A DNA stretch of 64,000 nucleotides from Sneathiella sedimenti (GCF_017313765.1 NZ_JAFLNC010000002.1:496001-560000); one strand, 5' to 3'; shown: positions 37,764 to 46,175, counted from the first letter of the stretch. Made by a program: numbers and translations. Notes: a model not told the origin generated them from the sequence alone.

Positions 37764-38744
37764 CTAGCTCGCGGACTCCGCCTGGTTCGCCGTATTATAA
37801 AGGCCGATCAGCTTCTCATTAGTCAGCAGCTTGCTGAAAAAGCCGCCATCTTCCTTCTCTTTTGGCGTAAACACGGCCTTCACCCAGAAGGACTTGTCGG
37901 TGGCAAGAGAAAACCGGCCCGGGACAATGCCGGTGACCCAGCCATTGTCGTGGAGCACATAACGGCTGTCGTCCGCGAATCCTTCGGTGCTGTCCTTTAC
38001 GGCACTGATACGGACCTCGAACTTGTCGCCCTCCAGAATCCGGTCCATGACGAAGGTGACAACGCTGTAATCCTCCATGTTCCCGGATACGGCCGGACCG
38101 CCGGTCGAGACAGCGTGGGAGAGGATGTGGCTGCGGAATGTTCCGTAATCGCGCGCCCTTGCCTCATCTAGCTCCTCCATGGCGTTAAGCGGAACAATAT
38201 AGGTTTCCACCACGGGGTCTTCCGCGCGGGCATAGCCCCATTGGTGGCCCTTCAGAATAACCTTGTCGTCGATGATCTCATAGTCGGCGACGAAGGATAC
38301 CCCGAGCCGACGACCCGTCGGATCAACAAGGATCAGGCGTGCGCCGAGACGGTTAACGTCCGGGGCGTCTTCGGGGCGAAAGAAGTCGTTGATCTGGACA
38401 TTCTGGACGCCGAACCCGGCAAGATTGCTGTTTTCATCCGTGGCTATTCCGGCGCTGCCGACCAGGCTGAATTGGGCATCAATAGTTTCCGGTTCTTCGT
38501 TCTTCAGGCGCAGGACTGTTGCCGCGACGGTGGATTGAATGTGCCACGGGATTTCCTGGGCATTCAGGTCCACCACATTGATAACGTCTTTTTTAGAGTC
38601 CTCACTTGAGCCGAATGGGTTGCTGATAATGCTACCGACCGAGTCAGACACGCTGCCTTCGCAGCCCGCGAGGAGAAGCGGAGCCAACAGGGCGGCCACC
38701 GTCAGGAAACGCCGGCTGGAGATCAGATGCAGTGTCATTTTCAT
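37764..38744 (-). CDS. lipoprotein of unknown function (distal gene of a two-gene envelope operon)
   Basis: A 326-residue lipoprotein with lipobox cysteine C28 (APLLLAGC). The mature protein is beta-rich: FVADYEIIDDKVILKGHQWGYARAEDPVVETYIVPL, VVTFVMDRILEGDKFEVRISAVKD, WVTGIVPGRFSLATDKSFWVKAVFTPKE. AGGAGG is placed well before the ATG at 38744. It follows the membrane protein at 38757 (12-base gap), so the two are co-transcribed. No family recognised. Confidence 0.82.
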   Translation of the reverse strand: MKMTLHLISSRRFLTVAALLAPLLLAGCEGSVSDSVGSIISNPFGSSEDSKKDVINVVDLNAQEIPWHIQSTVAATVLRLKNEEPETIDAQFSLVGSAGIATDENSNLAGFGVQNVQINDFFRPEDAPDVNRLGARLILVDPTGRRLGVSFVADYEIIDDKVILKGHQWGYARAEDPVVETYIVPLNAMEELDEARARDYGTFRSHILSHAVSTGGPAVSGNMEDYSVVTFVMDRILEGDKFEVRISAVKDSTEGFADDSRYVLHDNGWVTGIVPGRFSLATDKSFWVKAVFTPKEKEDGGFFSKLLTNEKLIGLYNTANQAESAS

Positions 38745-38756
38745 ATCATTGCCCTC

Positions 38757-39353
38757 CTAATTGCCGCTTCGGCCAGCAGCCTGGTTCGCAAGCGCTTTGG
38801 CAACGGCGTCCCGTACTTCCGGCGTTGCATAATCGAGATATCGCTGGGCGACTTCCGGATCGCGCAGCGCGCCCTGAACGGCCCTGTTGATCAGGTCCTG
38901 CTTTTCCTTTTCCTCGTCTTTCGCCTCAACATTCGTCATAACATCGGGGTTGGAGGCACTCCAAAGCCCCGTCTGGGCTTCCTCGGGCGTTGCCGTCGTC
39001 TTACTGGCGGGGCTTTGCGGTGAGAAAAATAAAGGAAGAGTTACGGTGTAGAGGAAATACATCGCAAACTCGATCATCATGCGCTGAAAATAGGCAAGGG
39101 TGTACGACGCTGTTAAGGTCAGGGTTGCCCGGGCTCTCATCCGAGGCGGTAATTGATTGATGAGCGGCGCAAAAAAGGTGCTGACGAAAACATAATTGAC
39201 CAATAATACAGTCGTGAACAGGGTTGGTTTTGAATAGGCGGAAATCGCGTTGAGGATAACTATCCCGCCTCCGTCGCCGCCGCTAGCCGCTGCGAAGCGC
39301 GCTGGCATGGACAGCATTACAAAAATCAACATGACAGTGACAAATTTTCGCAT
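38757..39353 (-). CDS. exported/membrane protein of unknown function (first gene of envelope operon)
   Basis: About 198 residues: N-terminal signal (RKFVTVMLIFVMLSMPARFAAA), a hydrophobic region near 45-65 (LFTTVLLVNYVFVSTFFAPL) and a second near 93-115, then a cytosolic or periplasmic helical tail with AQRYLDYATPEVRDAVAKALANQAAGRSGN. I use the ATG at 39353, preceded by GAGAGGG; an in-frame TTG two codons earlier lies inside that site. No family recognised. Confidence 0.72.
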   Translation of the reverse strand: MRKFVTVMLIFVMLSMPARFAAASGGDGGGIVILNAISAYSKPTLFTTVLLVNYVFVSTFFAPLINQLPPRMRARATLTLTASYTLAYFQRMMIEFAMYFLYTVTLPLFFSPQSPASKTTATPEEAQTGLWSASNPDVMTNVEAKDEEKEKQDLINRAVQGALRDPEVAQRYLDYATPEVRDAVAKALANQAAGRSGN

Positions 39354-39655
39354 TTGCAATCCCTCTCTATGTTGTATTTCTAATATTAGGCGGCGAAAGT
39401 AATTGAGTCAAATTTTCATACAATACTTTCCTGTTTTAAAATCCAGATTTAATCTCAAATTCAAATCCGCAAATTTTTACTTGTCAATCGGGAGTGGTAA
39501 TAGGAATTGCGCTGAAATTATTCGTATGGAGTAAAATTTGAATTATCGGCGAGTACGCATTCGGCGGAAAATACGGCGTAGTCAGGGCTTGCGTCGCTGC
39601 AGGGCGGGACGTTCGTTCCCAGCAAGAGGATCTGTCAGTTAGCCGCCAACTGAGC
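39354..39655. other. 302-base intergenic region, no gene seen
   Basis: AT-rich near 39400-39500, then GC-rich near 39590-39620. Presumed promoter of the envelope pair at the right. No RNA gene or repeat could be supported. Confidence 0.4.
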
Positions 39656-40093
39656 TCAGCTCCACTCCGCGAGTTCGACGGTGATCCCTTCCGGACCGGT
39701 GATAAAGAAAAGCTGGCGACTGTGGAAGTTTTTAAGCTCGCTCCTGACTTCGACCCCCTTGGACTTAAGCCGGCGGACCATGGCTTCCGCCTCCTTCACC
39801 GCGAAGCAGATATGATTGAATCCGAGCTTGTCGAGGCGCGGGTCGTTCTTCGCCATCGTCGCTGCCTCCGGCGTGCGGAAATGCAGCACTTGTACCTCGA
39901 ACCGGGGCGAGACGCCCGGAACGGCGAGAGTTACATGATCCGCGTCGATATCCGGGACGCCCATATAGCTGCTGAAAGGCTCGTCCTTGATGACCACCCT
40001 TTTATCCTCCTCAAAGCCGAGAAGGGCGAAAAAATCGATCGCCGGTTGAAGGTCGCGCACGGCGACGGTGACATGGTCAAAATGGGTAATCAT
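39656..40093 (-). CDS. VOC family protein (glyoxalase/bleomycin resistance fold)
   Basis: A 145-residue vicinal-oxygen-chelate protein with two beta-alpha-beta-beta-beta halves: ITHFDHVTVAVRDLQPAIDFFALLGFEEDKRVVIKDEPF at the start and RLDKLGFNHICFAVKEAEAMVRRLKSKGVEVRSELKNFHSRQLFFITGPEGITVELAEW at the end. Metal ligands His6, His in FNHICF and Glu in VELAEW are visible. Function is not predictable beyond the fold. Alone, minus strand, with a ribosome site GGAAAAGAG. Confidence 0.85.
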   Translation of the reverse strand: MITHFDHVTVAVRDLQPAIDFFALLGFEEDKRVVIKDEPFSSYMGVPDIDADHVTLAVPGVSPRFEVQVLHFRTPEAATMAKNDPRLDKLGFNHICFAVKEAEAMVRRLKSKGVEVRSELKNFHSRQLFFITGPEGITVELAEWS

Positions 40094-40325
40094 CTCTTTT
40101 CCTTATCAGTTGGGAAGACAACTGTGCAGGCTATCTCTGCGTCTACTCCCGGAATTGGTCCAACTTTCAGATGTGCCGTTCCCGCTTACTGGCTGCAAAT
40201 TGCGTAAACAATACTCGCCGGGGATGATAGTACGACGAGGCTTTTCCGCTATCAAGTGTTTGGGGGAGGGGGCGCTCTCGTTTTCACCCATTGAGAGCAG
40301 CCACATGATCGGTCGTGGTGATACC

Positions 40326-41222
40326 CTAGCAATTCTTGCTTAAACGCCGAGCGTCCAGGACGGCGGTGACCCAGTCTATCGGCTGTTCCTGGGGAAGATT
40401 ATGCCCGATATTTGCAAAAATCCGATGTTCGTGGGGACCGGTAAATTTTCTTGCATGATGGCCGGTGCCGTAATTCACGCCGTCTGCATCCCCGTCTATG
40501 GTGATTGCGGGCACGGTGATGTCAGGCTGCGCGGCCAACCGTGCCTCAATATCGGCAACGGCCGGGTCCCCGGGCACCAAGCCATAGCGATGCCGGTAGG
40601 AATGGATGACAACGTCAACGAAGTCCGGATTTTCAAAGGCGGGCGCCATCTGGTTAAAGGTTTCTTCGTCAAAGTTCCATGTAGGCGACCACATTTTCCA
40701 CAGGAGATGCGCGATGCCGTTGCGATCTTCCGCGAGGCCGCGACGCCCGCGCTCTGAATGAAAATAATACTGATACCACAAGCTGGCTTCGACAGCTGGT
40801 GACGCCGGCTCCAGGGACCGGGCAATGTTCTGGATATTATAGGAATTTCCCGAAATCAGGGCGACAACGCGTTCGGGCCATAGCGCCGATACAATGCAGG
40901 CGGCGCGTCCACCCCAGTCATAGCCGCCAACAATGGCCCTCTCGATTTTTAGCGCATCCATTAAGGCGAGCAGGTCAAATCCGAGTGCCGCCTGCTCACC
41001 TGAGCGGAGTGTTTCCCGCGACAGGAATTCGGTAGGGCCATAGCCGCGGAGGAAGGGAACAATCACGCGCGCGCCTGCGTCGGCCAATCGGGGCGCTACT
41101 TCGGAATAAACGTGAACATCATAGGGAAATCCATGGCACATGATGGCAGGCCAACCGTCGGCTGGTCCATAGTCATAATAGGAAATCTTCAGGACGCCGG
41201 CATTGATAGTTTTCAGTTCCAT
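40326..41222 (-). CDS. alpha/beta hydrolase, epoxide hydrolase-like
   Basis: A 298-residue hydrolase. The oxyanion motif HGFP (30-33), nucleophile D102 in GGYDWGGRAA (Asp rather than Ser, as in epoxide hydrolases and haloalkane dehalogenases), acid region DGDADGVNYG and the catalytic His in IGHNLPQEQP. It could cleave epoxides or related esters. Transcribed alone, divergent from dmdA (start 41461) across a 240-base gap. Confidence 0.87.
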   Translation of the reverse strand: MELKTINAGVLKISYYDYGPADGWPAIMCHGFPYDVHVYSEVAPRLADAGARVIVPFLRGYGPTEFLSRETLRSGEQAALGFDLLALMDALKIERAIVGGYDWGGRAACIVSALWPERVVALISGNSYNIQNIARSLEPASPAVEASLWYQYYFHSERGRRGLAEDRNGIAHLLWKMWSPTWNFDEETFNQMAPAFENPDFVDVVIHSYRHRYGLVPGDPAVADIEARLAAQPDITVPAITIDGDADGVNYGTGHHARKFTGPHEHRIFANIGHNLPQEQPIDWVTAVLDARRLSKNC

Positions 41223-41460
41223 AAGCGAGAGCTTTCTCCTGTTCTTTGCACTCTAGCCTAATCCAAAATCCAGATAGTGTCATGATCGCGGTTTTGACCT
41301 GTCCAATCGAAGAACGGATCGGGGCGAGTGGGTATGAGTCCTTGACCCCGCCGTTCCGGTACGCCCGAAAACTCCCTGTGGATATATCAAGAAAAAACTA
41401 ATATAAACAATCGCTAGGTCGTGCTTGCTTGCGACGGTCATGTATTGGGAAGGATAAGCC

Positions 41461-42570
41461 ATGAATTCACCGGTGCTCTCGATCTCCCGGCGAACCCGCC
41501 AGACGCCATTTACGAACCGGGTGACGGAGAACGGGGTGAAGGCTTATTCCGTTTATAACCATATGCTTCTGCCCACCGTGTTTGACTCGGTCGAGGCCGA
41601 CTACCGCCACCTGAAGGACCATGTCCAGCTATGGGATGTAGCCTGTGAGCGGCAGGTCGAGGTCCGCGGTCCCGACGCCGCCCGGTTGCTGCAGATGCTG
41701 ACGCCGCGTGACCTCGGCACGCTGCAGGTCGGGCAGTGCTATTACACGCCGATGGTCGACGAGACCGGCGGGATGCTGAACGATCCACTGACCCTGAAAC
41801 TGGCGGCCGACAGGTACTGGATCTCGGTCGCCGACAGTGATTTGCTATACTGGATCAAGGGGCTGGCATATGGCCTGCGGCTTGAGGTGGATGTTGACGA
41901 GCCCGATGTTTCCCCGCTCGCCATTCAGGGGCCGAAGGCGGATGACCTCGCGGCGCGGGTGTTCGGGGAAGCCGTGCGCGATATCCGGTTTTTCCGATTT
42001 GCCAGATTGCCGTTTGAGGGGCATGAGTTGATTGTCGCCCGGTCGGGATACTCGAAACAGGGCGGCTTCGAGATTTATGTAGACGACTCGGATCTGGGTG
42101 AGCCGCTCTGGGACGCGTTGTTTGCGGCGGGCGCGGACCTTGGCGTGCGGGCCGGGGGGCCGAACCTGATTGAACGGATAGAAGCCGGGCTCCTTTCCTA
42201 CGGCAATGACATGACGCGGGAAAATACGCCCCATGAATGCGGGCTTGGAAAATTCTGTCAAACGCAGTCCGCGATTGGCTGTGTCGGGCGGGATGCGCTG
42301 CTTCGTGTCGCCGTCGAGGGCCCGATCCGGCAAATTCGCAGCCTGTCGATCGCGGGGGAGGCGGTGCCGCCCTGCACCGGTCCGTGGACTGTCTTCGCGG
42401 GCAGGGAAAAGGTTGGCCGCGTGACCTCGGCGGCCTGGTCGCCGGATTTTGAAACGAATGTGGCAATCGGAATGATCCGGATGACTCATTGGAATCCTGG
42501 CACGGAGGTCGAGGTCGACACCCCCGACGGCATGAGACCCGCAACCATTAGGGACAGCAGCTTTATCTGA
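41461..42570 (+). CDS. dmdA: dimethylsulfoniopropionate demethylase (GcvT-like)
   Basis: Tetrahydrofolate-dependent enzyme that removes a methyl group from DMSP to give methylmercaptopropionate. The 369-residue length equals that of DmdA. Recognisable segments are SVYNHMLLPTVFDSVEADYRHLKDHVQLWDVACERQVEVRGPDAARLLQMLTPRDL, VSPLAIQGPKADDLAARVFGEAVRDIRFFRF and LIERIEAGLLSYGNDMTRENTPHECGLGKFC, which I know as DmdA-type rather than glycine-cleavage T-protein. Ribosome site AAGGATAAG before the ATG. No other dmd genes lie nearby. Its stop is 35 bases before the att repeat of the island, so its 3' flank is the element's left junction. Confidence 0.88.
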   Translation: MNSPVLSISRRTRQTPFTNRVTENGVKAYSVYNHMLLPTVFDSVEADYRHLKDHVQLWDVACERQVEVRGPDAARLLQMLTPRDLGTLQVGQCYYTPMVDETGGMLNDPLTLKLAADRYWISVADSDLLYWIKGLAYGLRLEVDVDEPDVSPLAIQGPKADDLAARVFGEAVRDIRFFRFARLPFEGHELIVARSGYSKQGGFEIYVDDSDLGEPLWDALFAAGADLGVRAGGPNLIERIEAGLLSYGNDMTRENTPHECGLGKFCQTQSAIGCVGRDALLRVAVEGPIRQIRSLSIAGEAVPPCTGPWTVFAGREKVGRVTSAAWSPDFETNVAIGMIRMTHWNPGTEVEVDTPDGMRPATIRDSSFI

Positions 42571-42605
42571 CGCTGTTTAAATCACGGGCTTAAAGATACT
42601 GAGAG

Positions 42606-42634
42606 AGAAATGGTCGGGGTGAGAGGATTCGAAC
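42606..42634 (+). repeat. att left: 29-base direct repeat, truncated copy of tRNA-Pro 3' end
   Basis: Identical over 29 bases with 49708-49736; the next base differs (T here, C at the tRNA). It includes the CCA and acceptor 3' half plus part of the T arm of tRNA-Pro on the minus strand. Confidence 0.93.
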
Positions 42635-42679
42635 TCTATTTACTTAATCTATTGATATTATGTTCATAATTATAATCAT

Positions 42680-42717
42680 ATGTAAGGGTTTTACCGGAGT
42701 GAGGCTACCTTACATGT
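42680..42717. promoter_or_regulatory. candidate integrase arm-type sites at left end
   Basis: ATGTAAGG (42680-42687) and its inverted copy CCTTACATGT (42708-42717). The core ACATGTAAGGT also lies at 49638-49648 in the opposite orientation near the integrase start. Arm-type integrase or excisionase sites would be repeated at both ends of the element. Confidence 0.45.
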
Positions 42718-42889
42718 CCTTTAAGCGTTCGTCCACATACTTTAAGAACCCATCGGCTTATTTAGTTTTGGGGTATTCATAATGGACTCAGGTAATGCTA
42801 GAGCTTTATTTAGATAAATGAGAGATTCAGTATTTAGCATAAATTGAACCTTTGATATGGGCGAACTGCTTAACTCAGGGACAACAAGT

Positions 42890-43474
42890 ATGAGTACGGC
42901 AAATGATCAGCATAAGGAGTTTGCTTTGAGTGCACATCCTCAAAGCTGGTTCATTGTAGCTGACAATCTTCACAGTCAAGCGTTCAAGTTATATGGCCAG
43001 CGCGGTATGTCATATTATAGTTTGCGTATAGGAGATGAGGTTCGCCGCTGGGATGCCATAAGCAAGTCTGTTTTTCTATTATGTGGATTCGCGCTGGAGA
43101 ATGCTATTAAAGCTTTCCTTGTGTTTGAGAATCCGCAGTGGGTGTCTAATGGAAGGCTTGCAAAGCAGTTGAAAAATCACTCACTTACTGAGCTGTCTAG
43201 TCTTAGTGATACGATCCCATATAAATATAAGTACAATCGCATACTAAGAGTATTCGAAAGTGGTCTTGAAAGTTGGGCTCGGTATCCGTGCACACTTACC
43301 ATTGACACTCTAAAAGAAGAACCTCAAAACTTGGAAGAAGTATGGCCAAGCTATTGTAAACTAATTACCGCTTATGGACGAAGACTTGAACGGCTCTTGG
43401 GAACTGAGTGGGTCGGCCCACATGGGATCACAGGCTCAGTTGAAACCTCGGGCCATTTTTTCAGCATAAAATAG
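42890..43474 (+). CDS. HEPN-like domain protein
   Basis: A 194-residue protein with the HEPN pattern of two-long-helix segments: LLCGFALENAIKAFLVFENPQWVSNGR and, in the next helix, AKQLKNHSLTELSSLSDTIPYKYKYNRILRVFESGLESWARYP. The LENxIKAFL plus HSLTEL combination is typical of HEPN-like proteins, which include abortive-infection and toxin RNases. The catalytic Rx4-6H motif is not clear, so RNase activity is uncertain. Start at the ATG at 42890 (AGGGA eight bases upstream). Its neighbour is an Mrr-type nuclease 203 bases downstream, on the same strand. Confidence 0.6.
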   Translation: MSTANDQHKEFALSAHPQSWFIVADNLHSQAFKLYGQRGMSYYSLRIGDEVRRWDAISKSVFLLCGFALENAIKAFLVFENPQWVSNGRLAKQLKNHSLTELSSLSDTIPYKYKYNRILRVFESGLESWARYPCTLTIDTLKEEPQNLEEVWPSYCKLITAYGRRLERLLGTEWVGPHGITGSVETSGHFFSIK

Positions 43475-43677
43475 AATATGTCTTCATGCATCATAGGGTT
43501 TGATAGCGAACACTATTATGACCTAGTTTGGGCGATACTTTGCCTTGTCGATCTCGAATCGCGCAGTTCTTGTGATCGAGACACGTGTCGTTGTGCTAAG
43601 AATTTGTTTCGATATTGTGGCTCGATAACATCCATAACTTCGGTGCCTTTTCGCAGCCAAGCCTTTGAGGAAAAACA

Positions 43678-44676
43678 ATGACAATGACCAAAAAGGTAAT
43701 TAGGGCGAACATACACAGGTATATTAAGAGTGGGAAGTTGGTCGCTGTTTATGGTGCGGTTAAGGGCGTGGGTGTAACTGTGCTCGAGTTATCCGATGAT
43801 ATGACCGCTATCACTAAAATACGAACTCCTAAATACCTACAGTACAGCAAACTAGCTCCGACAAAATATTTGCTCGAGATTGAGGAGACGCCTCTGCCTG
43901 ACAATATGCGATCAATCCACCGCATAAGAACTTTGACAGAGGCCGATACGGAAAAAAAACGTTGGGCGAAAACAGAGTCACTTGAAGACTTACCTGTATC
44001 ACCTCATGAGGAAGTTACAGAAGAGGAATTAGTTTGGGCAGGGAAAAGGGAAGGTAATCTATTTTGCAAAGCCGTTTTAGTATTGGTTTCTGGTGTAACA
44101 GCATATTGGGCATACTCTGGTCTCTCTGAGAATGGCTACTATAGTTTATATTGGTTGTTAGCCACAGCAATTGCTGGCTGGTTTTGCATTGTAGTTCCTT
44201 GGAAGTTCTCTAAAGCGCCAAAGGAAGAAAAACTTGCTCAGTTGAAGGAGTATAAATCATGGCTTCGGCAAAAGGCTAGTGATCGTGACTTGGCCTTTTT
44301 AACAGACTTTGAGAGATCTCTAAAAGACTATTCTACTTGGAAAAATCTGTCTCCTATGGAGTTTGAATTTGCGATATCACTTAGGCTGAACAATGAAGGC
44401 TATAGTACTAAGGTTACGCAATACTCCAATGATGGTGGTATAGATTTGGAAGGCTTTGATAATCATGGCAATCCAGTAATTGTGCAGGTAAAACAATTTA
44501 ATAACAAAGTAGGTGTTGCTGTGGTCCGGGAGATGATTGGTATCAGAAAGAATCGTAATGAAAATCCGAGGACAATTATTTATTCACTATTAGGATTTAC
44601 TAGGGGGGCTATAGATTTGGCTCAGAAGGAAAATATTGAGCTGCGAAATATAAAAGCAGAAATACTAGATGTATAA
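43678..44676 (+). CDS. membrane-anchored Mrr-type restriction endonuclease-like protein
   Basis: A 332-residue protein with two membrane helices (about 127-146 and 152-172) and a C-terminal PD-(D/E)xK nuclease domain of Mrr type. Catalytic set: E228/E230 in SPMEFEFAISLRL, D256 in NDGGIDLEG, and Q270-x-K272 in IVQVKQF, which is the QxK variant of the Mrr catalytic core, followed by VGVAVVREMIGI. The nuclease is thus tethered to the membrane with the catalytic domain likely in the cytoplasm. GAGGAAAAACA precedes the ATG. No methyltransferase is adjacent, so it is probably a modification-dependent or membrane-triggered nuclease. Confidence 0.85.
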   Translation: MTMTKKVIRANIHRYIKSGKLVAVYGAVKGVGVTVLELSDDMTAITKIRTPKYLQYSKLAPTKYLLEIEETPLPDNMRSIHRIRTLTEADTEKKRWAKTESLEDLPVSPHEEVTEEELVWAGKREGNLFCKAVLVLVSGVTAYWAYSGLSENGYYSLYWLLATAIAGWFCIVVPWKFSKAPKEEKLAQLKEYKSWLRQKASDRDLAFLTDFERSLKDYSTWKNLSPMEFEFAISLRLNNEGYSTKVTQYSNDGGIDLEGFDNHGNPVIVQVKQFNNKVGVAVVREMIGIRKNRNENPRTIIYSLLGFTRGAIDLAQKENIELRNIKAEILDV

Positions 44677-44777
44677 TGGAATGTTTTATCCTTAAGCGGC
44701 CCCTAAATACTTAACCAGTAAAAAAACAGTGCATCAGGGGTCCCCACAATGATCACAATACAATTTTGCCAGTGTAG

Positions 44778-45323
44778 TCAGTATTTCAAGATACGATAAA
44801 CTGAAGCTCTGCCAATCCCAAGTTCTTTGGCGATCTCAGTAGGTTTCTTCCCTTCACGTACGAGCTTATTCACTTCATCCGCTTTCGCCCTCGCAGTAGG
44901 TTTCCGCCCCTTGTATTTCCCTTCACTCTTAGCCTTGGCTATACCCTCTCTCTGTCTTTCCAGCATGATCTGTCTCTCAAACTGGCTAACTGCTCCGAGT
45001 AGGTTTAGCACAAGCTCTCCAGTAGCATTGCTTGTATCTATCCCGAGGTTGAGAATTTGTAGGTGAGCGCCCTTGGCCTTTATGGCCTCAACGATTTCCC
45101 CAAGGTGCCTCATAGAGCGGGCTAGGCGGTCTAACTTGGTTACCACCAGGCTATCGCCCTCCCTTAGGTAATCAAGGGCCTGTGAGAGCTCCTGACGCTC
45201 TTCTACAGACGATACCTGCTCCTTGTAGACCTTCTCGCAGCCGTGAGCCTTAAGCTCCTCTAACTGGGCTTCGAAGCCCGCGACCTGTTCAAGAGTCGAC
45301 GTTCTTGCATAACCAACCTTCAT
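44778..45323 (-). CDS. serine recombinase (resolvase/invertase family)
   Basis: A 181-residue small serine recombinase of the Tn3-resolvase/Hin/Gin class. Nucleophile S9 in GYARTSTLEQ, the motif DSLVVTKLDRLARSMRHL, and the C-terminal helix-turn-helix VNKLVREGKKPTEIAKELGIGRASVYRILKY. I start at the ATG at 45323; the upstream TTG at 45389 belongs to a TTGACA promoter box. It could invert a segment of the element or resolve a cointegrate. No matching inverted target pair was found. Confidence 0.93.
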   Translation of the reverse strand: MKVGYARTSTLEQVAGFEAQLEELKAHGCEKVYKEQVSSVEERQELSQALDYLREGDSLVVTKLDRLARSMRHLGEIVEAIKAKGAHLQILNLGIDTSNATGELVLNLLGAVSQFERQIMLERQREGIAKAKSEGKYKGRKPTARAKADEVNKLVREGKKPTEIAKELGIGRASVYRILKY

Positions 45324-45359
45324 GATCACATAATCCCCGCATGTACCAATAGATTCAAG

Positions 45360-45389
45360 ACTATGTGAGATTATTGTCTCAAATGTCAA
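45360..45389 (-). promoter_or_regulatory. sigma-70-like promoter and operator of the serine recombinase
   Basis: TTGACA (45389-45384), 18-base spacer, CATAGT (45365-45360). The spacer holds the inverted repeat TGAGAN6TCTCA (45366-45381), with a further GTCTCA on the minus strand at 45407-45402. Such a cluster around the promoter suggests autoregulation or a recombination (res-like) site. Confidence 0.5.
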
Positions 45390-45482
45390 ATACTATTTAT
45401 ATGAGACACTATCGGGATGCGATTAAACTGTATCAATAGGGCAGGAGCCAATGGGAATGCACAATGCTCAATATTGCTAGTG

Positions 45483-45677
45483 CTAGAGAGTTCCCTTAAA
45501 ACGCCGAATAACGCCTCTCGCGTTGTATCGCCACCGGTGATCACTGGGCGAGCAAGGCATAAACACGGTACCTTGCTGACACCTTACTGCCCAATGTTTG
45601 CCGCGTGACTCAGTCCCTAATATGGTAAGCCCTTCTTCCGCACACAACTTGATGCACTCTCTAAAATGCTTACGCAT
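45483..45677 (-). CDS. small protein, HicA-like
   Basis: A 64-residue protein with RGKHWAVRCQQGTVFMPCSPSDHRWRYNARGVIRRF, a His-containing strand and RxxIRR-type helix reminiscent of HicA-like RNA-binding toxins and small phage proteins. GGAGGG lies eight bases before its ATG at 45677, which supports a real gene. No HicB partner is next to it, so toxin function is unproven. The RAMA-like gene at 45693 begins 15 bases away on the same strand. Confidence 0.5.
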   Translation of the reverse strand: MRKHFRECIKLCAEEGLTILGTESRGKHWAVRCQQGTVFMPCSPSDHRWRYNARGVIRRFKGTL

Positions 45678-45692
45678 TTTGTTACCCTCCCC

Positions 45693-46160
45693 CTAGCCGC
45701 GAAGATCGTTGGCGAACTTCCAACCACCTTCCCCTGGAAAGTTAATATAGATGTCGCGCCAAGCATTACGACTAGTGTTATTGGCGACCTTTCGAGCAAA
45801 TTCTGATGGCGTCACACTGTCTCCATTGAAGAGCAATTTTTCATGATGAACTTCAGCATAATAATGGGTGCCGCGATAGGTCATACGTATGCGTGTTCCG
45901 TTAGGTAAGAACACTTTCTGCCATTGAAACCCCCTGTTAGGATTTCCGTATTTGTCCAGATATTCTTCATCCTGTTGCTCGGTGTGTTTTTCTATATATT
46001 CCGCCGACCAAATATTCGGATCTCCTTCAGTTGCCTCAAGAAATCCCTCAATCTGATTTTCAATGTAGTTCGCCACATTGGCACGCCCTGAGCGCCGAAC
46101 AAGTTCAGCATACAAGTCTACATGGAGGGGGACGTAAATGTAATCTGTTGGCTGCGTCAT
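45693..46160 (-). CDS. RAMA/DUF4357-like protein of unknown function
   Basis: A 155-residue protein. The C-terminal half NGTRIRMTYRGTHYYAEVHHEKLLFNGDSVTPSEFARKVANNTSRNAWRDIYI has the small beta-hairpin plus SPSEFA helix of the RAMA/DUF4357 domains, which are found next to restriction or methylation systems. The N-terminal helix region (YVPLHVDLYAELVRRSGRANVANYIENQIEGFL) looks like a ribbon-helix-helix DNA-binding segment. It is transcribed from a promoter overlapping the four repeats at 46176-46254, so it is a good candidate for the repeat-binding autoregulator. Confidence 0.6.
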   Translation of the reverse strand: MTQPTDYIYVPLHVDLYAELVRRSGRANVANYIENQIEGFLEATEGDPNIWSAEYIEKHTEQQDEEYLDKYGNPNRGFQWQKVFLPNGTRIRMTYRGTHYYAEVHHEKLLFNGDSVTPSEFARKVANNTSRNAWRDIYINFPGEGGWKFANDLRG

Positions 46161-46175
46161 GATTGATCTCCATTG

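Larger units (their letters stand above)
42571..42889. other. 319-base left end of the integrative element with att repeat and integrase-type sites
   Basis: Between dmdA and the HEPN-like gene. It contains the left att repeat (42606-42634) and repeats related to the right end: ATGTAAGGG at 42680-42688 and CCTTACATGT at 42708-42717, opposite orientations. No gene is seen. Confidence 0.6.

Noticed and set aside
42606-42634. A second tRNA-Pro gene at the left end of the element
   Set aside because: Only the 3' 24 bases of the tRNA are present; the rest diverges. It is an att fragment, not a tRNA.
43478-43681. 67-codon plus-strand open frame between the HEPN-like and the Mrr-type genes (Cys-rich product)
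   Set aside because: No ribosome site, odd composition (seven Cys), no recognisable pattern and it ends overlapping the start of the Mrr gene. Not supported as a real gene.
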